Below the pieces are notes generated by a model. The model did not search any database and was not told the DNA's origin. It saw only the letters and a list, made by a program, of their open reading frames with translations. From positions 186,001 through 250,000 of the forward strand of contig JALHMZ010000002.1 of assembly GCA_022843785.1 (NCBI GenBank): DNA of 64,000 nucleotides, in the 5' to 3' direction. Shown one piece after another: positions 33,810 to 42,316 of the stretch (its first letter is position 1; each line of letters opens with the position of its first letter). Position numbers and translations under genes: made by a program. The DNA comes from Nitrospira sp. Lineage in GTDB: Bacteria > Nitrospirota > Nitrospiria > Nitrospirales > Nitrospiraceae.

Positions 33810-34019
33810 ATGACTCAGCAATCACCCATCACGGAACGCGTTCTCACATTTCTCCAAGGTTCCCCTGAATGTGACTTTGAAGCCTTGGTCACCCGTTATC
33901 CGGAATTCAGTTGGAACGAACTCCATTTCGAAGTATCCCGCTTGAGCCGGCGCGGCCTAGTGACAGTCACGAGAGGCGTTGGAACCTGTACTATCAAGTA
34001 CGTCGCACCTCTCTCCTAG
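33810..34019 (+). CDS. small winged-helix-like hypothetical protein
   Basis: 69 aa starting MTQQSPITERVLTFLQGSPE, with GGAAGGA five bases before the ATG. The pattern helix-helix-recognition helix (SWNELHFEVSRLSRRG) followed by a two-strand wing (LVTVTRGVGTCTIKYV) suggests a winged-helix DNA-binding fold. Not assignable to a named family. Isolated; gap of 199 bases to the next gene shows nothing. Confidence 0.6.
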   Translation: MTQQSPITERVLTFLQGSPECDFEALVTRYPEFSWNELHFEVSRLSRRGLVTVTRGVGTCTIKYVAPLS

Positions 34020-34218
34020 ACCGAGGACACGAGGGTATCAGCGGTCCTATTCCGTAGCATGAAACACAGGGGAGCCGAGACTGACCTTGACTTATTCATA
34101 CGGGATGAGTACATCCCGCATTGTCCTCTGACATCGCTCCACCGGCCGATCGCTTGTGCGCAGTCGAATCAGTTGCTGTCTGCTCAACTCATGGTTCTTG
34201 ATACCATTCTTCTCTCCT

Positions 34219-34614
34219 ATGAATGACACGCCCCCCTCATCGTCTCCGGAATCAAAGCCGACAGAGCTCGTCGTGAGTGCCGAGCGGCATCGATTCATGT
34301 GCGAGACCATCGACTATGTGCGAATGATTCATCACCATATCGATCCGGACATGTACGACATCGATGCAAAACGGCTGGAGCATTTTGCATGGTGCTTCGA
34401 AGAAGATATGGTTGATCATTCTGGCTTTGTGATGACCGTGACCTGCCGGGACCTGTTCGATCTGCAAATCATCGTGGATGCTGCCTATACCTATTCGAAC
34501 CGAAGGTCATCTGGAATCCGGGCAGAAAGCCTAACCAATGTGGGGTTTGAGGCCATTATCGCGTGGCTATCACAGGCTCAGCGCACGCTCTTCCTCTCAA
34601 AGCCCAACCACTAG
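34219..34614 (+). CDS. hypothetical protein
   Basis: 131 aa from ATG 34219 (an upstream ATG at 34156 adds a doubtful hydrophobic start). Soluble, acidic and mostly helical, with a His/Met-rich stretch (YVRMIHHHIDPDMYDIDAKRLEHF) around residue 35. Not recognised. The 315-bp region that follows (34615-34929) has no gene I can support. Confidence 0.5.
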   Translation: MNDTPPSSSPESKPTELVVSAERHRFMCETIDYVRMIHHHIDPDMYDIDAKRLEHFAWCFEEDMVDHSGFVMTVTCRDLFDLQIIVDAAYTYSNRRSSGIRAESLTNVGFEAIIAWLSQAQRTLFLSKPNH

Positions 34615-34929
34615 CCCTACAGATACTGATTACGAGTCAGGGTGTGGAATACGCCAAACGAAAAGGGCCCTTCCCTGAAGATGCCTTGACGGAAGAAAGA
34701 GGTGCCACACAGAGCATTGCCGTACTCGAAGGAGAGTCTGATGATCAGAAACGAATCGTCAGGTTCTGTTCTGCCACAATCATCCCGTCGGGAACAGCGA
34801 TGTGCTCACTGACAAGCTGTCGGCCGTTGTGCTTATTCGCTAACCCTCTCGCAGTCTATTGCCTCCTACCGAATCACTCACGCCTTAAGGTTCTTGACCA
34901 AAGATGCTCGTCCCCTGTAGTTCATTAGC
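34615..34929. other. gap with no supported gene
   Basis: 315 bases between the hypothetical and the rhodanese-like gene. One frame is open from within the previous gene to 34928, but it lacks a credible start and its codon use and composition are not convincing. No repeats or hairpins of note. Confidence 0.4.
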
Positions 34930-35448
34930 ATGCGCTATCTTGTGATTCTTGCATCAATTGTCCTTGCCTTGTTCCTCTTCCTGTGGGGCCGCAACCACCA
35001 GGCGCCGATGCACGTGCGCGACCAGGCATATGACCTGTTGCTGTCCACGCTTCTGTCACACAGTGTGCCGGAGGTGTCGATCGACCAAATCGCATCAGCA
35101 GACTTTCATATACTCGATGCCCGTGCATATCGGGAGTTCGAAGTGAGTCATATTGAAGGCGCTACCTGGGTGGGCTACGATGATTTTGACATAGGCCGAT
35201 TGGCTGGAATCGATAAACAGGCCACGGTCGCGGTCTATTGTTCGGTGGGATACCGTAGTGAACGCATCACGGAGAAACTACAGCAGCAGGGCTATACCCA
35301 TGCGGTCAATGTCTATGGCGGCATCTTTGAGTGGGTCAATACAGGACACCCTGTGGTGACCGGCGATGGCACCGAAACGAAAACAGTACATGCCTACTCA
35401 AAGTCATGGAGCATTTGGCTGACGCGAGGAAACCAGGTCTATGAATAG
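34930..35448 (+). CDS. membrane-anchored rhodanese-domain protein
   Basis: 172 aa. A short N-terminal membrane helix (LVILASIVLALFLFLWG) anchors a rhodanese domain. The active-site loop is CSVGYRSE near residue 116, with the preceding DAR and HIEGA motifs (LDARAYREFEVSHIEGA). Sulfurtransferase or phosphate-like binding activity in the periplasm is likely. Its last 8 bases overlap the next membrane-protein gene, so they are probably coupled. Confidence 0.85.
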   Translation: MRYLVILASIVLALFLFLWGRNHQAPMHVRDQAYDLLLSTLLSHSVPEVSIDQIASADFHILDARAYREFEVSHIEGATWVGYDDFDIGRLAGIDKQATVAVYCSVGYRSERITEKLQQQGYTHAVNVYGGIFEWVNTGHPVVTGDGTETKTVHAYSKSWSIWLTRGNQVYE

Positions 35449-35908
35449 ACGGGATCCGAGAGAGCCAATAGTCGTTGACCATTCCACACCCGCTCTACAA
35501 GGACTGGTGCGGGTGATGAAGGCCGGCGCCGTTTATTTTCTGGTCGCGCTTGGAGCGGGATTTACGCTGGAGTACATTCGGCTGGAGTTAGTTGCTCTCC
35601 ATTTTAGTGAACGATTGGCTGAGATACTGGAAATCCCTGCCGTACTTCTGGCCGCCATGATCGGCGCACGATGGGCGGTCGACCGACTGACCTTGCCTCC
35701 ATTGCCGGGCGTCCGACTCGGAGTAGGATTCGTGGCGATCGGTCTGGCGCTCATTGCACAATTCATGGTCGTACTTCCCATCCGCGGCCTCACATACGCC
35801 GAATACTTGGCAACCCAGGATCCCACATCGATATCGGCATCGATCGGAACGCTTGGCGTGTTGCTCGTCATGCCATTCCTCACGGCCTACCGATGGGACG
35901 CTCGCTGA
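35441..35908 (+). CDS. integral membrane protein, hypothetical
   Basis: 155 aa with about four membrane helices (GAVYFLVALGAGFTLEYIRL, VGFVAIGLALIAQFMVVLPI and others). It resembles small membrane proteins of unknown function that often pair with redox or rhodanese genes. Overlaps the rhodanese-like gene by 8 bases, suggesting a functional pair. No catalytic motif is seen. Confidence 0.6.
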   Translation: MNRRDPREPIVVDHSTPALQGLVRVMKAGAVYFLVALGAGFTLEYIRLELVALHFSERLAEILEIPAVLLAAMIGARWAVDRLTLPPLPGVRLGVGFVAIGLALIAQFMVVLPIRGLTYAEYLATQDPTSISASIGTLGVLLVMPFLTAYRWDAR

Positions 35909-36097
35909 GTTGCGCTTCCTGGAACTCATATGGACTTCGGCCCCTCAATGATTCGATTGCGCAGATTTGTGGCGATGTCAAAGATCTGATTCTTCCTCTG
36001 AAGCAGAGGTCGCGGCCCACTTCCAGCACGTGGCACGGTTCATAGACTTGGGGTATACTTATTCCTGTCACGAGTCACTCTTCTCAAGGAGACTCGC

Positions 36098-36418
36098 ATG
36101 GCACGGAGTCACTACGAGCAGTCCTACCGAGCGCGCGCGTTGAAACTATTCCCCTGGATTTGTGCCCACTGCGGGCGCGAATTTGAGGGCAAGAAACTGA
36201 GCCACCTCACGGTCCATCACAAGGACCACAACCATAACAATAATCCCCCCGACGGCAGCAACTGGGAATTGCTCTGCCTCTATTGTCACGACAACGAGCA
36301 TCAGCGCGATCAGGTGGACGGCGGAGTGAACGAACCTTCGTCGAGCCATGAACCGGATCGCCCATTTGCGCCATTCGCCCGTCTAGCTGAGCTACTCAAA
36401 CGCAATACTGCAACCTGA
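36098..36418 (+). CDS. HNH endonuclease, YajD-like
   Basis: Small HNH nuclease of 106 aa. CAHCGREF (near residue 22) and CLYCHDNEH (near 68) form the metal/zinc pairs flanking the HHKDHNHNNNPPDGSNWELL HNH core. AAGGAG lies seven bases before the ATG. Looks like the stand-alone YajD type rather than a phage or homing endonuclease; no mobile element is adjacent. Confidence 0.85.
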   Translation: MARSHYEQSYRARALKLFPWICAHCGREFEGKKLSHLTVHHKDHNHNNNPPDGSNWELLCLYCHDNEHQRDQVDGGVNEPSSSHEPDRPFAPFARLAELLKRNTAT

Positions 36419-36526
36419 CCGGAGAAATGGGGATTGTTTCTTAACCGGGCTCCTTGGTTCAAGAAACCACCGGGATTAAGCTGTAGCTGAGTCCTGTCCC
36501 TCTGGAAAAGACTTCCTACAAACAAA

Positions 36527-36554
36527 ACGGGCAGGGGTCTTATCCCCTGCCCGT
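36527..36554. terminator. strong hairpin between HNH and ppa, probable terminator
   Basis: Perfect 11-bp stem ACGGGCAGGGG / CCCCTGCCCGT with a six-base loop. On the minus strand it is followed by GTTTTGTTTG, so it probably ends the minus-strand ppa transcript. A second weaker hairpin (GTTTCTT...AAGAAAC) lies at about 36434-36465. Confidence 0.65.
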
Positions 36555-36595
36555 CCATATACACGCGCCTCGCCCTAGCGTTGCCTGTATTTCCG

Positions 36596-36745
36596 TCAAA
36601 GCTTTGCTTTCAGCAGATGCTCGAGCGCCGCTTCGGCATGACCTGCATTTCCATGCTCCCTGGCTTCGGTCAGATGCTGAATACTCTCAGCCAAATGTGC
36701 GCTTCTGCCTCCCCGCTCTGCGTGGCTTCGCGACAATGATGCACG
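36596..36745 (-). pseudogene. truncated remnant resembling small metal-binding protein SmbP
   Basis: Directly after the ppa TAG the same frame reads on for about 48 codons to TGA at 36596-36598. It contains HLAESIQHLTEAREHG, NAGHAEAALEHLLKAKL, which matches the H(x6)H(x8)GH alternating-His pattern of SmbP-like proteins (last repeat and C-terminus). The N-terminus and signal peptide are missing and there is only a TTG with no ribosome binding site. Probably a gene remnant fused behind ppa. Confidence 0.45.
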
Positions 36746-37474
36746 CTATATATTCTTCACCCATAAGGAACTCAACTCAGGATAATTCGCACGATAGTCG
36801 GTGTGGCTGGCACGGATGACTTTCAGCGCTTCATCCCGTCCATATATGCCGGTAATTTCCACCTTGTGTTGAGTCGTCCCCGGCGCGCTTTTATAGGTGA
36901 GAAAGTAATGCTGGAGACGATCGAGGAGCGGCCTTGGACATTGCGAAATATCCGTAAGGTTGCCGTACACGGCATCGTCCCGCATGACGGCGATTATTTT
37001 GTCGTCGGCCTCTCCGCCGTCGGCCAGGCTCAAGCCACCGATCGGCAGCGCCGTCAGAAGGATGTCGCTGTGGGGGATACTCTTCTCAGATAACACACAG
37101 ATATCGAGTGGGTCGCCGTCGCCGACCATCCCTTTGCGACGGGCTCGCTTAGCAAAAATACCGGCTACCTGTTCTCCGGAGTAGGTCTGCGGAATCAATC
37201 CGTAATAGGCCGGACAAAAATTTGAAAACCGCTGCGGCCGGTCGACTTTCAGAAATCCACTACTCTTGTCCACTTCATATTTGACCGTGTCGGTCGGGAC
37301 GATTTCGATGTAGGCCGTCACCACATCCGGGGCTTCCTCTCCGATGGACACTCCATGCCACGGATGCGCTTTGAACATCAGCCCGAGCAGACGTTGGAAT
37401 GGATCACTTCCTCCGCGTATGACCGCTGACTTGTCGATGTGTACTTGCTTTCCATTCCGTTTCTTCTCTTTCAT
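36746..37474 (-). CDS. ppa: inorganic pyrophosphatase (family I)
   Basis: Soluble enzyme hydrolysing pyrophosphate. The key acidic site is GDGDPLDICVLSE near residue 118, with the preceding KYEVDKSSG and YGLIPQTYSGE segments. The chain is 242 aa, longer than E. coli Ppa (about 175 aa), with an N-terminal ~40-residue extension. GGAGG precedes the ATG. Confidence 0.9.
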   Translation of the reverse strand: MKEKKRNGKQVHIDKSAVIRGGSDPFQRLLGLMFKAHPWHGVSIGEEAPDVVTAYIEIVPTDTVKYEVDKSSGFLKVDRPQRFSNFCPAYYGLIPQTYSGEQVAGIFAKRARRKGMVGDGDPLDICVLSEKSIPHSDILLTALPIGGLSLADGGEADDKIIAVMRDDAVYGNLTDISQCPRPLLDRLQHYFLTYKSAPGTTQHKVEITGIYGRDEALKVIRASHTDYRANYPELSSLWVKNI

Positions 37475-37624
37475 GCATCCTCCGGTATCTACAGACCATT
37501 CCTAGTCATCAACTTCAATTCCCCTCAATCCGACTCCAGTATCTCTCAGACGCCGGACAGGAGCAATCATTGCTCACCTTTAGCCTACGACTCTCCTTCT
37601 TTCAGACACAAGAAAGTCGTCCGT

Positions 37625-37636
37625 CCCCCCCCCCCC
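37625..37636. repeat. poly-C12 tract
   Basis: Uninterrupted run of 12 C residues, 60 bases upstream of the VF530-like gene, in the 222-bp gap after the ppa start. Such runs are slippage-prone. Confidence 0.6.
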
Positions 37637-37696
37637 GGTGACTTGTAGAATTGTCTCACAATCGGTACTCTTCGTCTCGACAGATTCCCACAATCT

Positions 37697-37933
37697 ATGG
37701 AACACCTAAAATCTAAGCCCCACCCCCGCGATCCCCTGCACGGGATTACCCTGGAATCCATTGTGACCACGTTGGTGGCACGGCACGGTTGGGCTGAACT
37801 CGGGAAACGAGTTCCCATCCGTTGTTTCCGTCACCATCCTACGATAGCCTCCAGTTTGACCTTCCTACGAAAAACACCCTGGGCACGCCAACGGATCGAA
37901 CGGATGTTTATCGCAGAACTTCCTAAACCATAA
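37697..37933 (+). CDS. VF530/DUF2132-family DNA-binding-like protein
   Basis: Small protein of 78 aa with the conserved pattern DPLHGITLESIVTTLV, W..LG...PIRCF, and SLTFLRKTPWAR, as in Vibrio VF530. Homologues have a double-stranded-DNA-binding-like fold, but the cellular role is not known. It stands 9 bases before yaeQ and is probably cotranscribed with it. Confidence 0.85.
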   Translation: MEHLKSKPHPRDPLHGITLESIVTTLVARHGWAELGKRVPIRCFRHHPTIASSLTFLRKTPWARQRIERMFIAELPKP

Positions 37934-37942
37934 GCTAACATC

Positions 37943-38482
37943 ATGGCTTCCAACTCTACTATTTATAAAGCCACTCTACAGATTGCCGACATGGACCGCC
38001 AGTACTACCAGGATCATGCCCTGACGGTGGCGCGCCATCCGTCTGAAACGGACGAGCGCGTGATGATTCGGCTACTGGCGTTTGCTCTCCATGCAAGCGA
38101 GACCTTGTCCTTCGGTCGCGGCGTGGGAACCGAAGATGAACCCGCACTCTGGCAAAAAGATTTGACCGGCGCCATCCATCTCTGGATTGAGGTCGGACAG
38201 CCCGATGAGAAATCCCTCCGTCAGGCTTGCGGCCGCGCCACACAGGTCGCCGTCTATGCCTATGGCGCCCGAAGCGCCGATGTCTGGTGGGCGAAGAATC
38301 ATCCTCTACTCAATCGACTGGAGAACCTGACGGTAACCCTCCTTCCAATGGAAAGCGTTCACGCCCTCGCGGCGCTGGCCAGTCCCAGCATGCGTTTGCA
38401 ATGGACAATTCAGGACGGACACCTGTGGATTGCCGACGATGCCCAGAATGTCCACATTGAACTTCAGCGATTGAAGAGCTGA
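37943..38482 (+). CDS. YaeQ family protein
   Basis: 179-aa protein of the YaeQ family (RfaH-suppressor, PD-(D/E)XK-like fold). Hallmarks: STIYKATLQIADMDRQYY at the start and HPSETDERVMIRLLAFALHA, then DEPALWQKDLTGAIHLWIEVGQPDE. The biochemical role is unclear in E. coli. Follows the VF530-like gene. Confidence 0.85.
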   Translation: MASNSTIYKATLQIADMDRQYYQDHALTVARHPSETDERVMIRLLAFALHASETLSFGRGVGTEDEPALWQKDLTGAIHLWIEVGQPDEKSLRQACGRATQVAVYAYGARSADVWWAKNHPLLNRLENLTVTLLPMESVHALAALASPSMRLQWTIQDGHLWIADDAQNVHIELQRLKS

Positions 38483-38492
38483 CAACTGCGCT

Positions 38493-40283
38493 TCACATGC
38501 ACTTGATATGAAACAGTGTGAGATCCGCCTTCACTCTGGCCTTAGGCAAGATAGACTTGTGCATCTGAACGGTCGGGAGCGATTCGACGGATTCTTCCCA
38601 CACAATCGGCAATGCATTTTGTGCCAACACCGTTCGCAGGCTGACCGGCCCGACCACAAATGCACTTCCTTGTGGCCGCAACATCTGACGTAACCAGGCC
38701 ACGCTTGCCGTCAGCGCTCCCGCCTCCGTGAACGAGGCATAGGGCAGCCATTGATAAATCACGTCATAGGGATCGTGATTGACCATCGTCAGGTTCCAGA
38801 TCGACGCCGGCACAATGCGAATCCGCCTCAACCACTCCCACTGTTGTGGGACAGCACACCTGGTCCAAAGTTCCTGAGCCTGGCGCTGCGCATAGTCAGC
38901 ATGGTAACTACGGATCGTATAGTCGCGCGGACGATCGCACGCAATACAGGTCTCGATCACCGTGTCGCCATTATCGATCAGCACCCGTTCCGCCCGTGAG
39001 AGAACCATCCCTACCTCAGGATCCTGCTCCGCCAAATCTTGTACAAAGTCCGCAACAAATGGCTGCGCTGCCAACTCCCCGATCTCTTCGTCATCGTCCG
39101 GATATGACAACACTGCTCCAAACGCGTCGGCAGGGCGAATCGGCGGGACCCCCTGGACGAAAAGCGTGCGCCAATCGATAGGACTGTCTGTATATGCATA
39201 TTCTGCTGACGGGATGGGCCTCACCGCGATGTCTTGCCGGAGACGCATGGCCATTTGTTTCTCCCGATCTTTCAAGATCAGTTCATTCCCCTTCACTTCC
39301 AGGCGGCGATCCAACGGCGCCATACGCCGGCTTCGCGCCTCGACATACGACAGACCGGTGCTATCGTCCGCAACGGTCGCCTTCCGGATGAGCCCGCCCT
39401 GCACCGTGAGACAGAGATTCTGCTCTGACTCAAAATAGCGAAGCGGAGGATCCTGCGCTGGAATCCACGTGAGCTGATGCGATCGGGACTGATCCATGAA
39501 CAGCGCCATAGGATTTCCACCGGCAGGCGCCACAGGTGTAAAACAACTGCTGAAAAGCCGAAATGCCGCTTCCGATGGATAGGCGGGAATCCCGCGATAG
39601 CGAAGCGGCTGTGGGTTTTGACGGCCTTCGTTCTGATCGTCGAACAGACCACGGATCAACTCAAACACGGCTGAGCCGGTACCGGGCAGCAACGACTTAA
39701 ACAGTTCGACTACGGGGAGAAAATCAATATGGTCCCAATGCATGGCCCCCATACAAGCCATGAAACGGGCCGACTCGAACATACCCTTATCCAGTACATA
39801 GAGAGCGTCCTTCCGATGACGGATCGTCGCAATTCCCTCTGCATCGATACTGAAATCCTCATCGCGATAGAACCACCGCACCTCTTCAATCGGCACCCGC
39901 AGCGCCTGCGCCGCCATCGCACGCAGGTGGTCCGCGGTGATCTGCCGCCATCCGGGCTTCGCCGCCAAATTCAATCTGGTTTCGTTGATCAGCCCGCCCG
40001 GCTTCAGTCCGATCCACTGCCCCCAATCGAGCCGAATGCGCGCTCTCATGAGCGAGACAGTTCCGTCGGTATTCGACTGCCATTCACACTCATGTAAAGG
40101 GTGGCCCGAAGGGTCCGTGGCAAGAAACCGCCGGCCATCGGGCCGATAGAAGATCAGATGTCCGGTTGGACGTGTGACGACTCGCCCCCCATTTCGCTCC
40201 AACTGGTCGGCTAGGGCGCGCGTGGAGGGGAAAATAAGATGCGTGGGACTCTGTAGGGCAAACGAGACTGGATCAGGGGACAT
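38493..40283 (-). CDS. large hypothetical protein
   Basis: 596 aa, not recognised. No signal peptide or membrane helix; fairly rich in Trp and Arg. The C-terminal 130 residues (RPRDYTIRSYHADY... LRPQGSAFVVGP) faintly resemble a Rossmann-like methyltransferase end, but no SAM-binding motif is clear. The ATG lies directly behind the proA stop (TAAATG), so translation is probably coupled to proA. Confidence 0.65.
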   Translation of the reverse strand: MSPDPVSFALQSPTHLIFPSTRALADQLERNGGRVVTRPTGHLIFYRPDGRRFLATDPSGHPLHECEWQSNTDGTVSLMRARIRLDWGQWIGLKPGGLINETRLNLAAKPGWRQITADHLRAMAAQALRVPIEEVRWFYRDEDFSIDAEGIATIRHRKDALYVLDKGMFESARFMACMGAMHWDHIDFLPVVELFKSLLPGTGSAVFELIRGLFDDQNEGRQNPQPLRYRGIPAYPSEAAFRLFSSCFTPVAPAGGNPMALFMDQSRSHQLTWIPAQDPPLRYFESEQNLCLTVQGGLIRKATVADDSTGLSYVEARSRRMAPLDRRLEVKGNELILKDREKQMAMRLRQDIAVRPIPSAEYAYTDSPIDWRTLFVQGVPPIRPADAFGAVLSYPDDDEEIGELAAQPFVADFVQDLAEQDPEVGMVLSRAERVLIDNGDTVIETCIACDRPRDYTIRSYHADYAQRQAQELWTRCAVPQQWEWLRRIRIVPASIWNLTMVNHDPYDVIYQWLPYASFTEAGALTASVAWLRQMLRPQGSAFVVGPVSLRTVLAQNALPIVWEESVESLPTVQMHKSILPKARVKADLTLFHIKCM

Positions 40284-41594
40284 TTACTCGCGGAGTTGGC
40301 CGCTCCCCAGGACGATGAACTTGAAACAGGTCAGTTCTTCGAGTCCCATCGGACCGCGCGCATGGATCCGGGAGGTGCTGATGCCGATTTCAGCCCCAAG
40401 GCCGAACTGATAGCCGTCGTTGAGCCGAGTGGAGGCGTTGACAAGCACGGCGCCGGCATCCACTTCTTTGAGGAACCGCATCGAGCGGCCGTAATCTGCC
40501 GTCACGATAGCCTCCGTATGCCGCGACCCGTACCGCGCGATGTGCTCCATGGCCTCATCCATGTTCTTGACGACTTTCACCGCCAGCACCAGATCAAGAA
40601 ACTCGGTCCCGTAATCTTCATCGCCGGCCGGTTTTGCCTCAGGAACCAACTGGCAGGTCTTCGGGCACCCGCGAATCTCGACTTTTGCCGACCGGAGGCT
40701 CGCTGCCAGTTTGGGGAGCAGCGTCCGCGCGATCGACTGGTGAATCAGCAGGGTCTCCATGGCATTGCAGGTTGACGGGCGTTGCACCTTGGCATTCACG
40801 CAAATCGACTCGGCCATCGCCGGATCCGCCGAGACATCCACATACACATGGCAGACCCCCGCGTCGTGCTTCACAACGGGAATGGTCGAATGTTCGGCAA
40901 TGAGCTTCATGAGGGATTCGCCGCCGCGTGGAATGATCAAATCAATGTACTGGTCTTGCTTGAGCAACACCGGCACCAGCTCGCGATCTGCCCGTTCGAC
41001 GAAGGTGATGGATCCGGCCGGCACACCCGCCTTTTCAGCTGCCTCAGACAAGATGGCAGCGATGGCACGGTTGGAATGAATCGCTTCGCTACCGCCCCGC
41101 AACACACACACATTCCCGGACTTCAGACATAGCGCCGCTGAATCTGCGGTCACATTGGGACGTGACTCGTAGATAATACCGATGACCCCGATCGGGGCGC
41201 GCACACGCCCCACCTGCATCCCGTTGGGCCTGGTCCACATCTCAGGCCCCGTTCCCAAGGGATCCGGCAATTTGGCCACTTCACGGATGCCGGCCGCCAT
41301 TTCAGCGATCCGCTTCTCTGTCAAACGCAGGCGATCCGCCATGGCTTTTTTGCCCGGATCGGTGCCGAACGCTTCAAGATCTTTCTGGTTTGCGGCGAGC
41401 AGCTCTTCCACCTTGGTTTCGAGCGCCTCAGCCATTGTGAGCAACGCCTGATTCTTCACAGCCGTTGATACGGATGCCAGCTTCCGCGACGCCTGTTTGG
41501 CCTTGACGACCAGTTCCTCGACGTACTGAGGGATCGGCTTCAGTTCCTCGACCGGCTCGATGCTCTCGTCCTGTTTTTGTAATTCTGTATTCAC
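40284..41594 (-). CDS. proA: gamma-glutamyl phosphate reductase
   Basis: NADPH-dependent aldehyde dehydrogenase of proline biosynthesis, about 436 aa from the GTG at 41594 (an in-frame extension reaches 41651). The catalytic Cys is in PSTCNAMETLL; IYESRPNVT, GNVCVLRGGSEA and the C-terminal RLNDGYQFGLGAEIGIST are diagnostic. It lies after the secretion operon on the same strand; the 86-bp gap contains no clear terminator. proB is not in the window. Confidence 0.95.
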   Translation of the reverse strand: MNTELQKQDESIEPVEELKPIPQYVEELVVKAKQASRKLASVSTAVKNQALLTMAEALETKVEELLAANQKDLEAFGTDPGKKAMADRLRLTEKRIAEMAAGIREVAKLPDPLGTGPEMWTRPNGMQVGRVRAPIGVIGIIYESRPNVTADSAALCLKSGNVCVLRGGSEAIHSNRAIAAILSEAAEKAGVPAGSITFVERADRELVPVLLKQDQYIDLIIPRGGESLMKLIAEHSTIPVVKHDAGVCHVYVDVSADPAMAESICVNAKVQRPSTCNAMETLLIHQSIARTLLPKLAASLRSAKVEIRGCPKTCQLVPEAKPAGDEDYGTEFLDLVLAVKVVKNMDEAMEHIARYGSRHTEAIVTADYGRSMRFLKEVDAGAVLVNASTRLNDGYQFGLGAEIGISTSRIHARGPMGLEELTCFKFIVLGSGQLRE

Positions 41595-41680
41595 GGCAGA
41601 CAGCAACCTGATGATGACCCCACGCGCAAAGCATACCCCGCCCCTCTCCAAGGGGTCAAGGTAACCGGATCACCCCTCTA

Positions 41681-42304
41681 CTAGGATGTGGTGGGAGGCG
41701 GAGGAGACCCGGGCGGGGGAGACATGTCTGTGGGAGGCGATAAATTAGCTGGGCCTGATCCGCCTGGAGCAGCAGACTGTCCTGGAGCACTCCCCTGAGG
41801 TTGCGTCCCAGGCAGAATAAGTGTCCGCGTGGATGGGTTAGGAAACTGGAACACCCAGTCGTAATACGTCGGCTTTCCTTCAAAGTGACGAACCACGAGC
41901 GGAAATGCACGCTGCTTGATCGGCTGACTCCGGCTTTTACTGCGAACTCCCATGATGCCGCCCGTGGGCGCCCGTAGAAGATCCCATTCTGCCCGACCTA
42001 CCGGATCCAGGTACACCTTTCGGAGAAACGGCTTCGGCTGTTTGGTCAACTCGGCCAGCGTTTGCGGATATACTTCCCCGGGCATGACTCTTCCCGCTTT
42101 CTTGGTGGCGGAATAGAGTGCAAGGGCATTCTGTATTTCAATGCCTTTGGCGAGCAAGTCTGCTTCCTGCTCCCGTTGCACCATCGTCTTCCATTGCCGA
42201 GCTGCCACAGACATCGCGACGCCAATCACCACAATCGCGACCATCAGCATAACATAGGAGAAGCCTCGCTCATCCTGCTTCGCTGATGTCGACTGAATCC
42301 GCAT
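41681..42304 (-). CDS. pseudopilin-like protein with Pro-rich tail
   Basis: 207 aa. The N-terminus DERGFSYVMLMVAIVVIG is a type IV pilin-like signal with cleavage expected after Gly and Phe +1, but position +5 is Met, not Glu, as in tip-type pseudopilins such as GspK. A ~50-residue C-terminal tail is Pro/Gly/Ser-rich (SPPPGSPPPPTTS). Last gene of the secretion operon, 12 bases after the PilP-like gene. Probably a minor pseudopilin of the same machine. Confidence 0.7.
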   Translation of the reverse strand: MRIQSTSAKQDERGFSYVMLMVAIVVIGVAMSVAARQWKTMVQREQEADLLAKGIEIQNALALYSATKKAGRVMPGEVYPQTLAELTKQPKPFLRKVYLDPVGRAEWDLLRAPTGGIMGVRSKSRSQPIKQRAFPLVVRHFEGKPTYYDWVFQFPNPSTRTLILPGTQPQGSAPGQSAAPGGSGPANLSPPTDMSPPPGSPPPPTTS

Positions 42305-42316
42305 AGCATGCCCCGC

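Noticed and set aside
34563..34928. Plus-strand ORF filling the gap before the rhodanese-like gene
   Set aside because: Starts inside the preceding gene with no ribosome binding site; composition and codon use do not support coding.
36434..36465. Hairpin after the HNH gene as its terminator
   Set aside because: The stem has a bulge and no T tract follows; the stronger hairpin at 36527-36554 is the better candidate.
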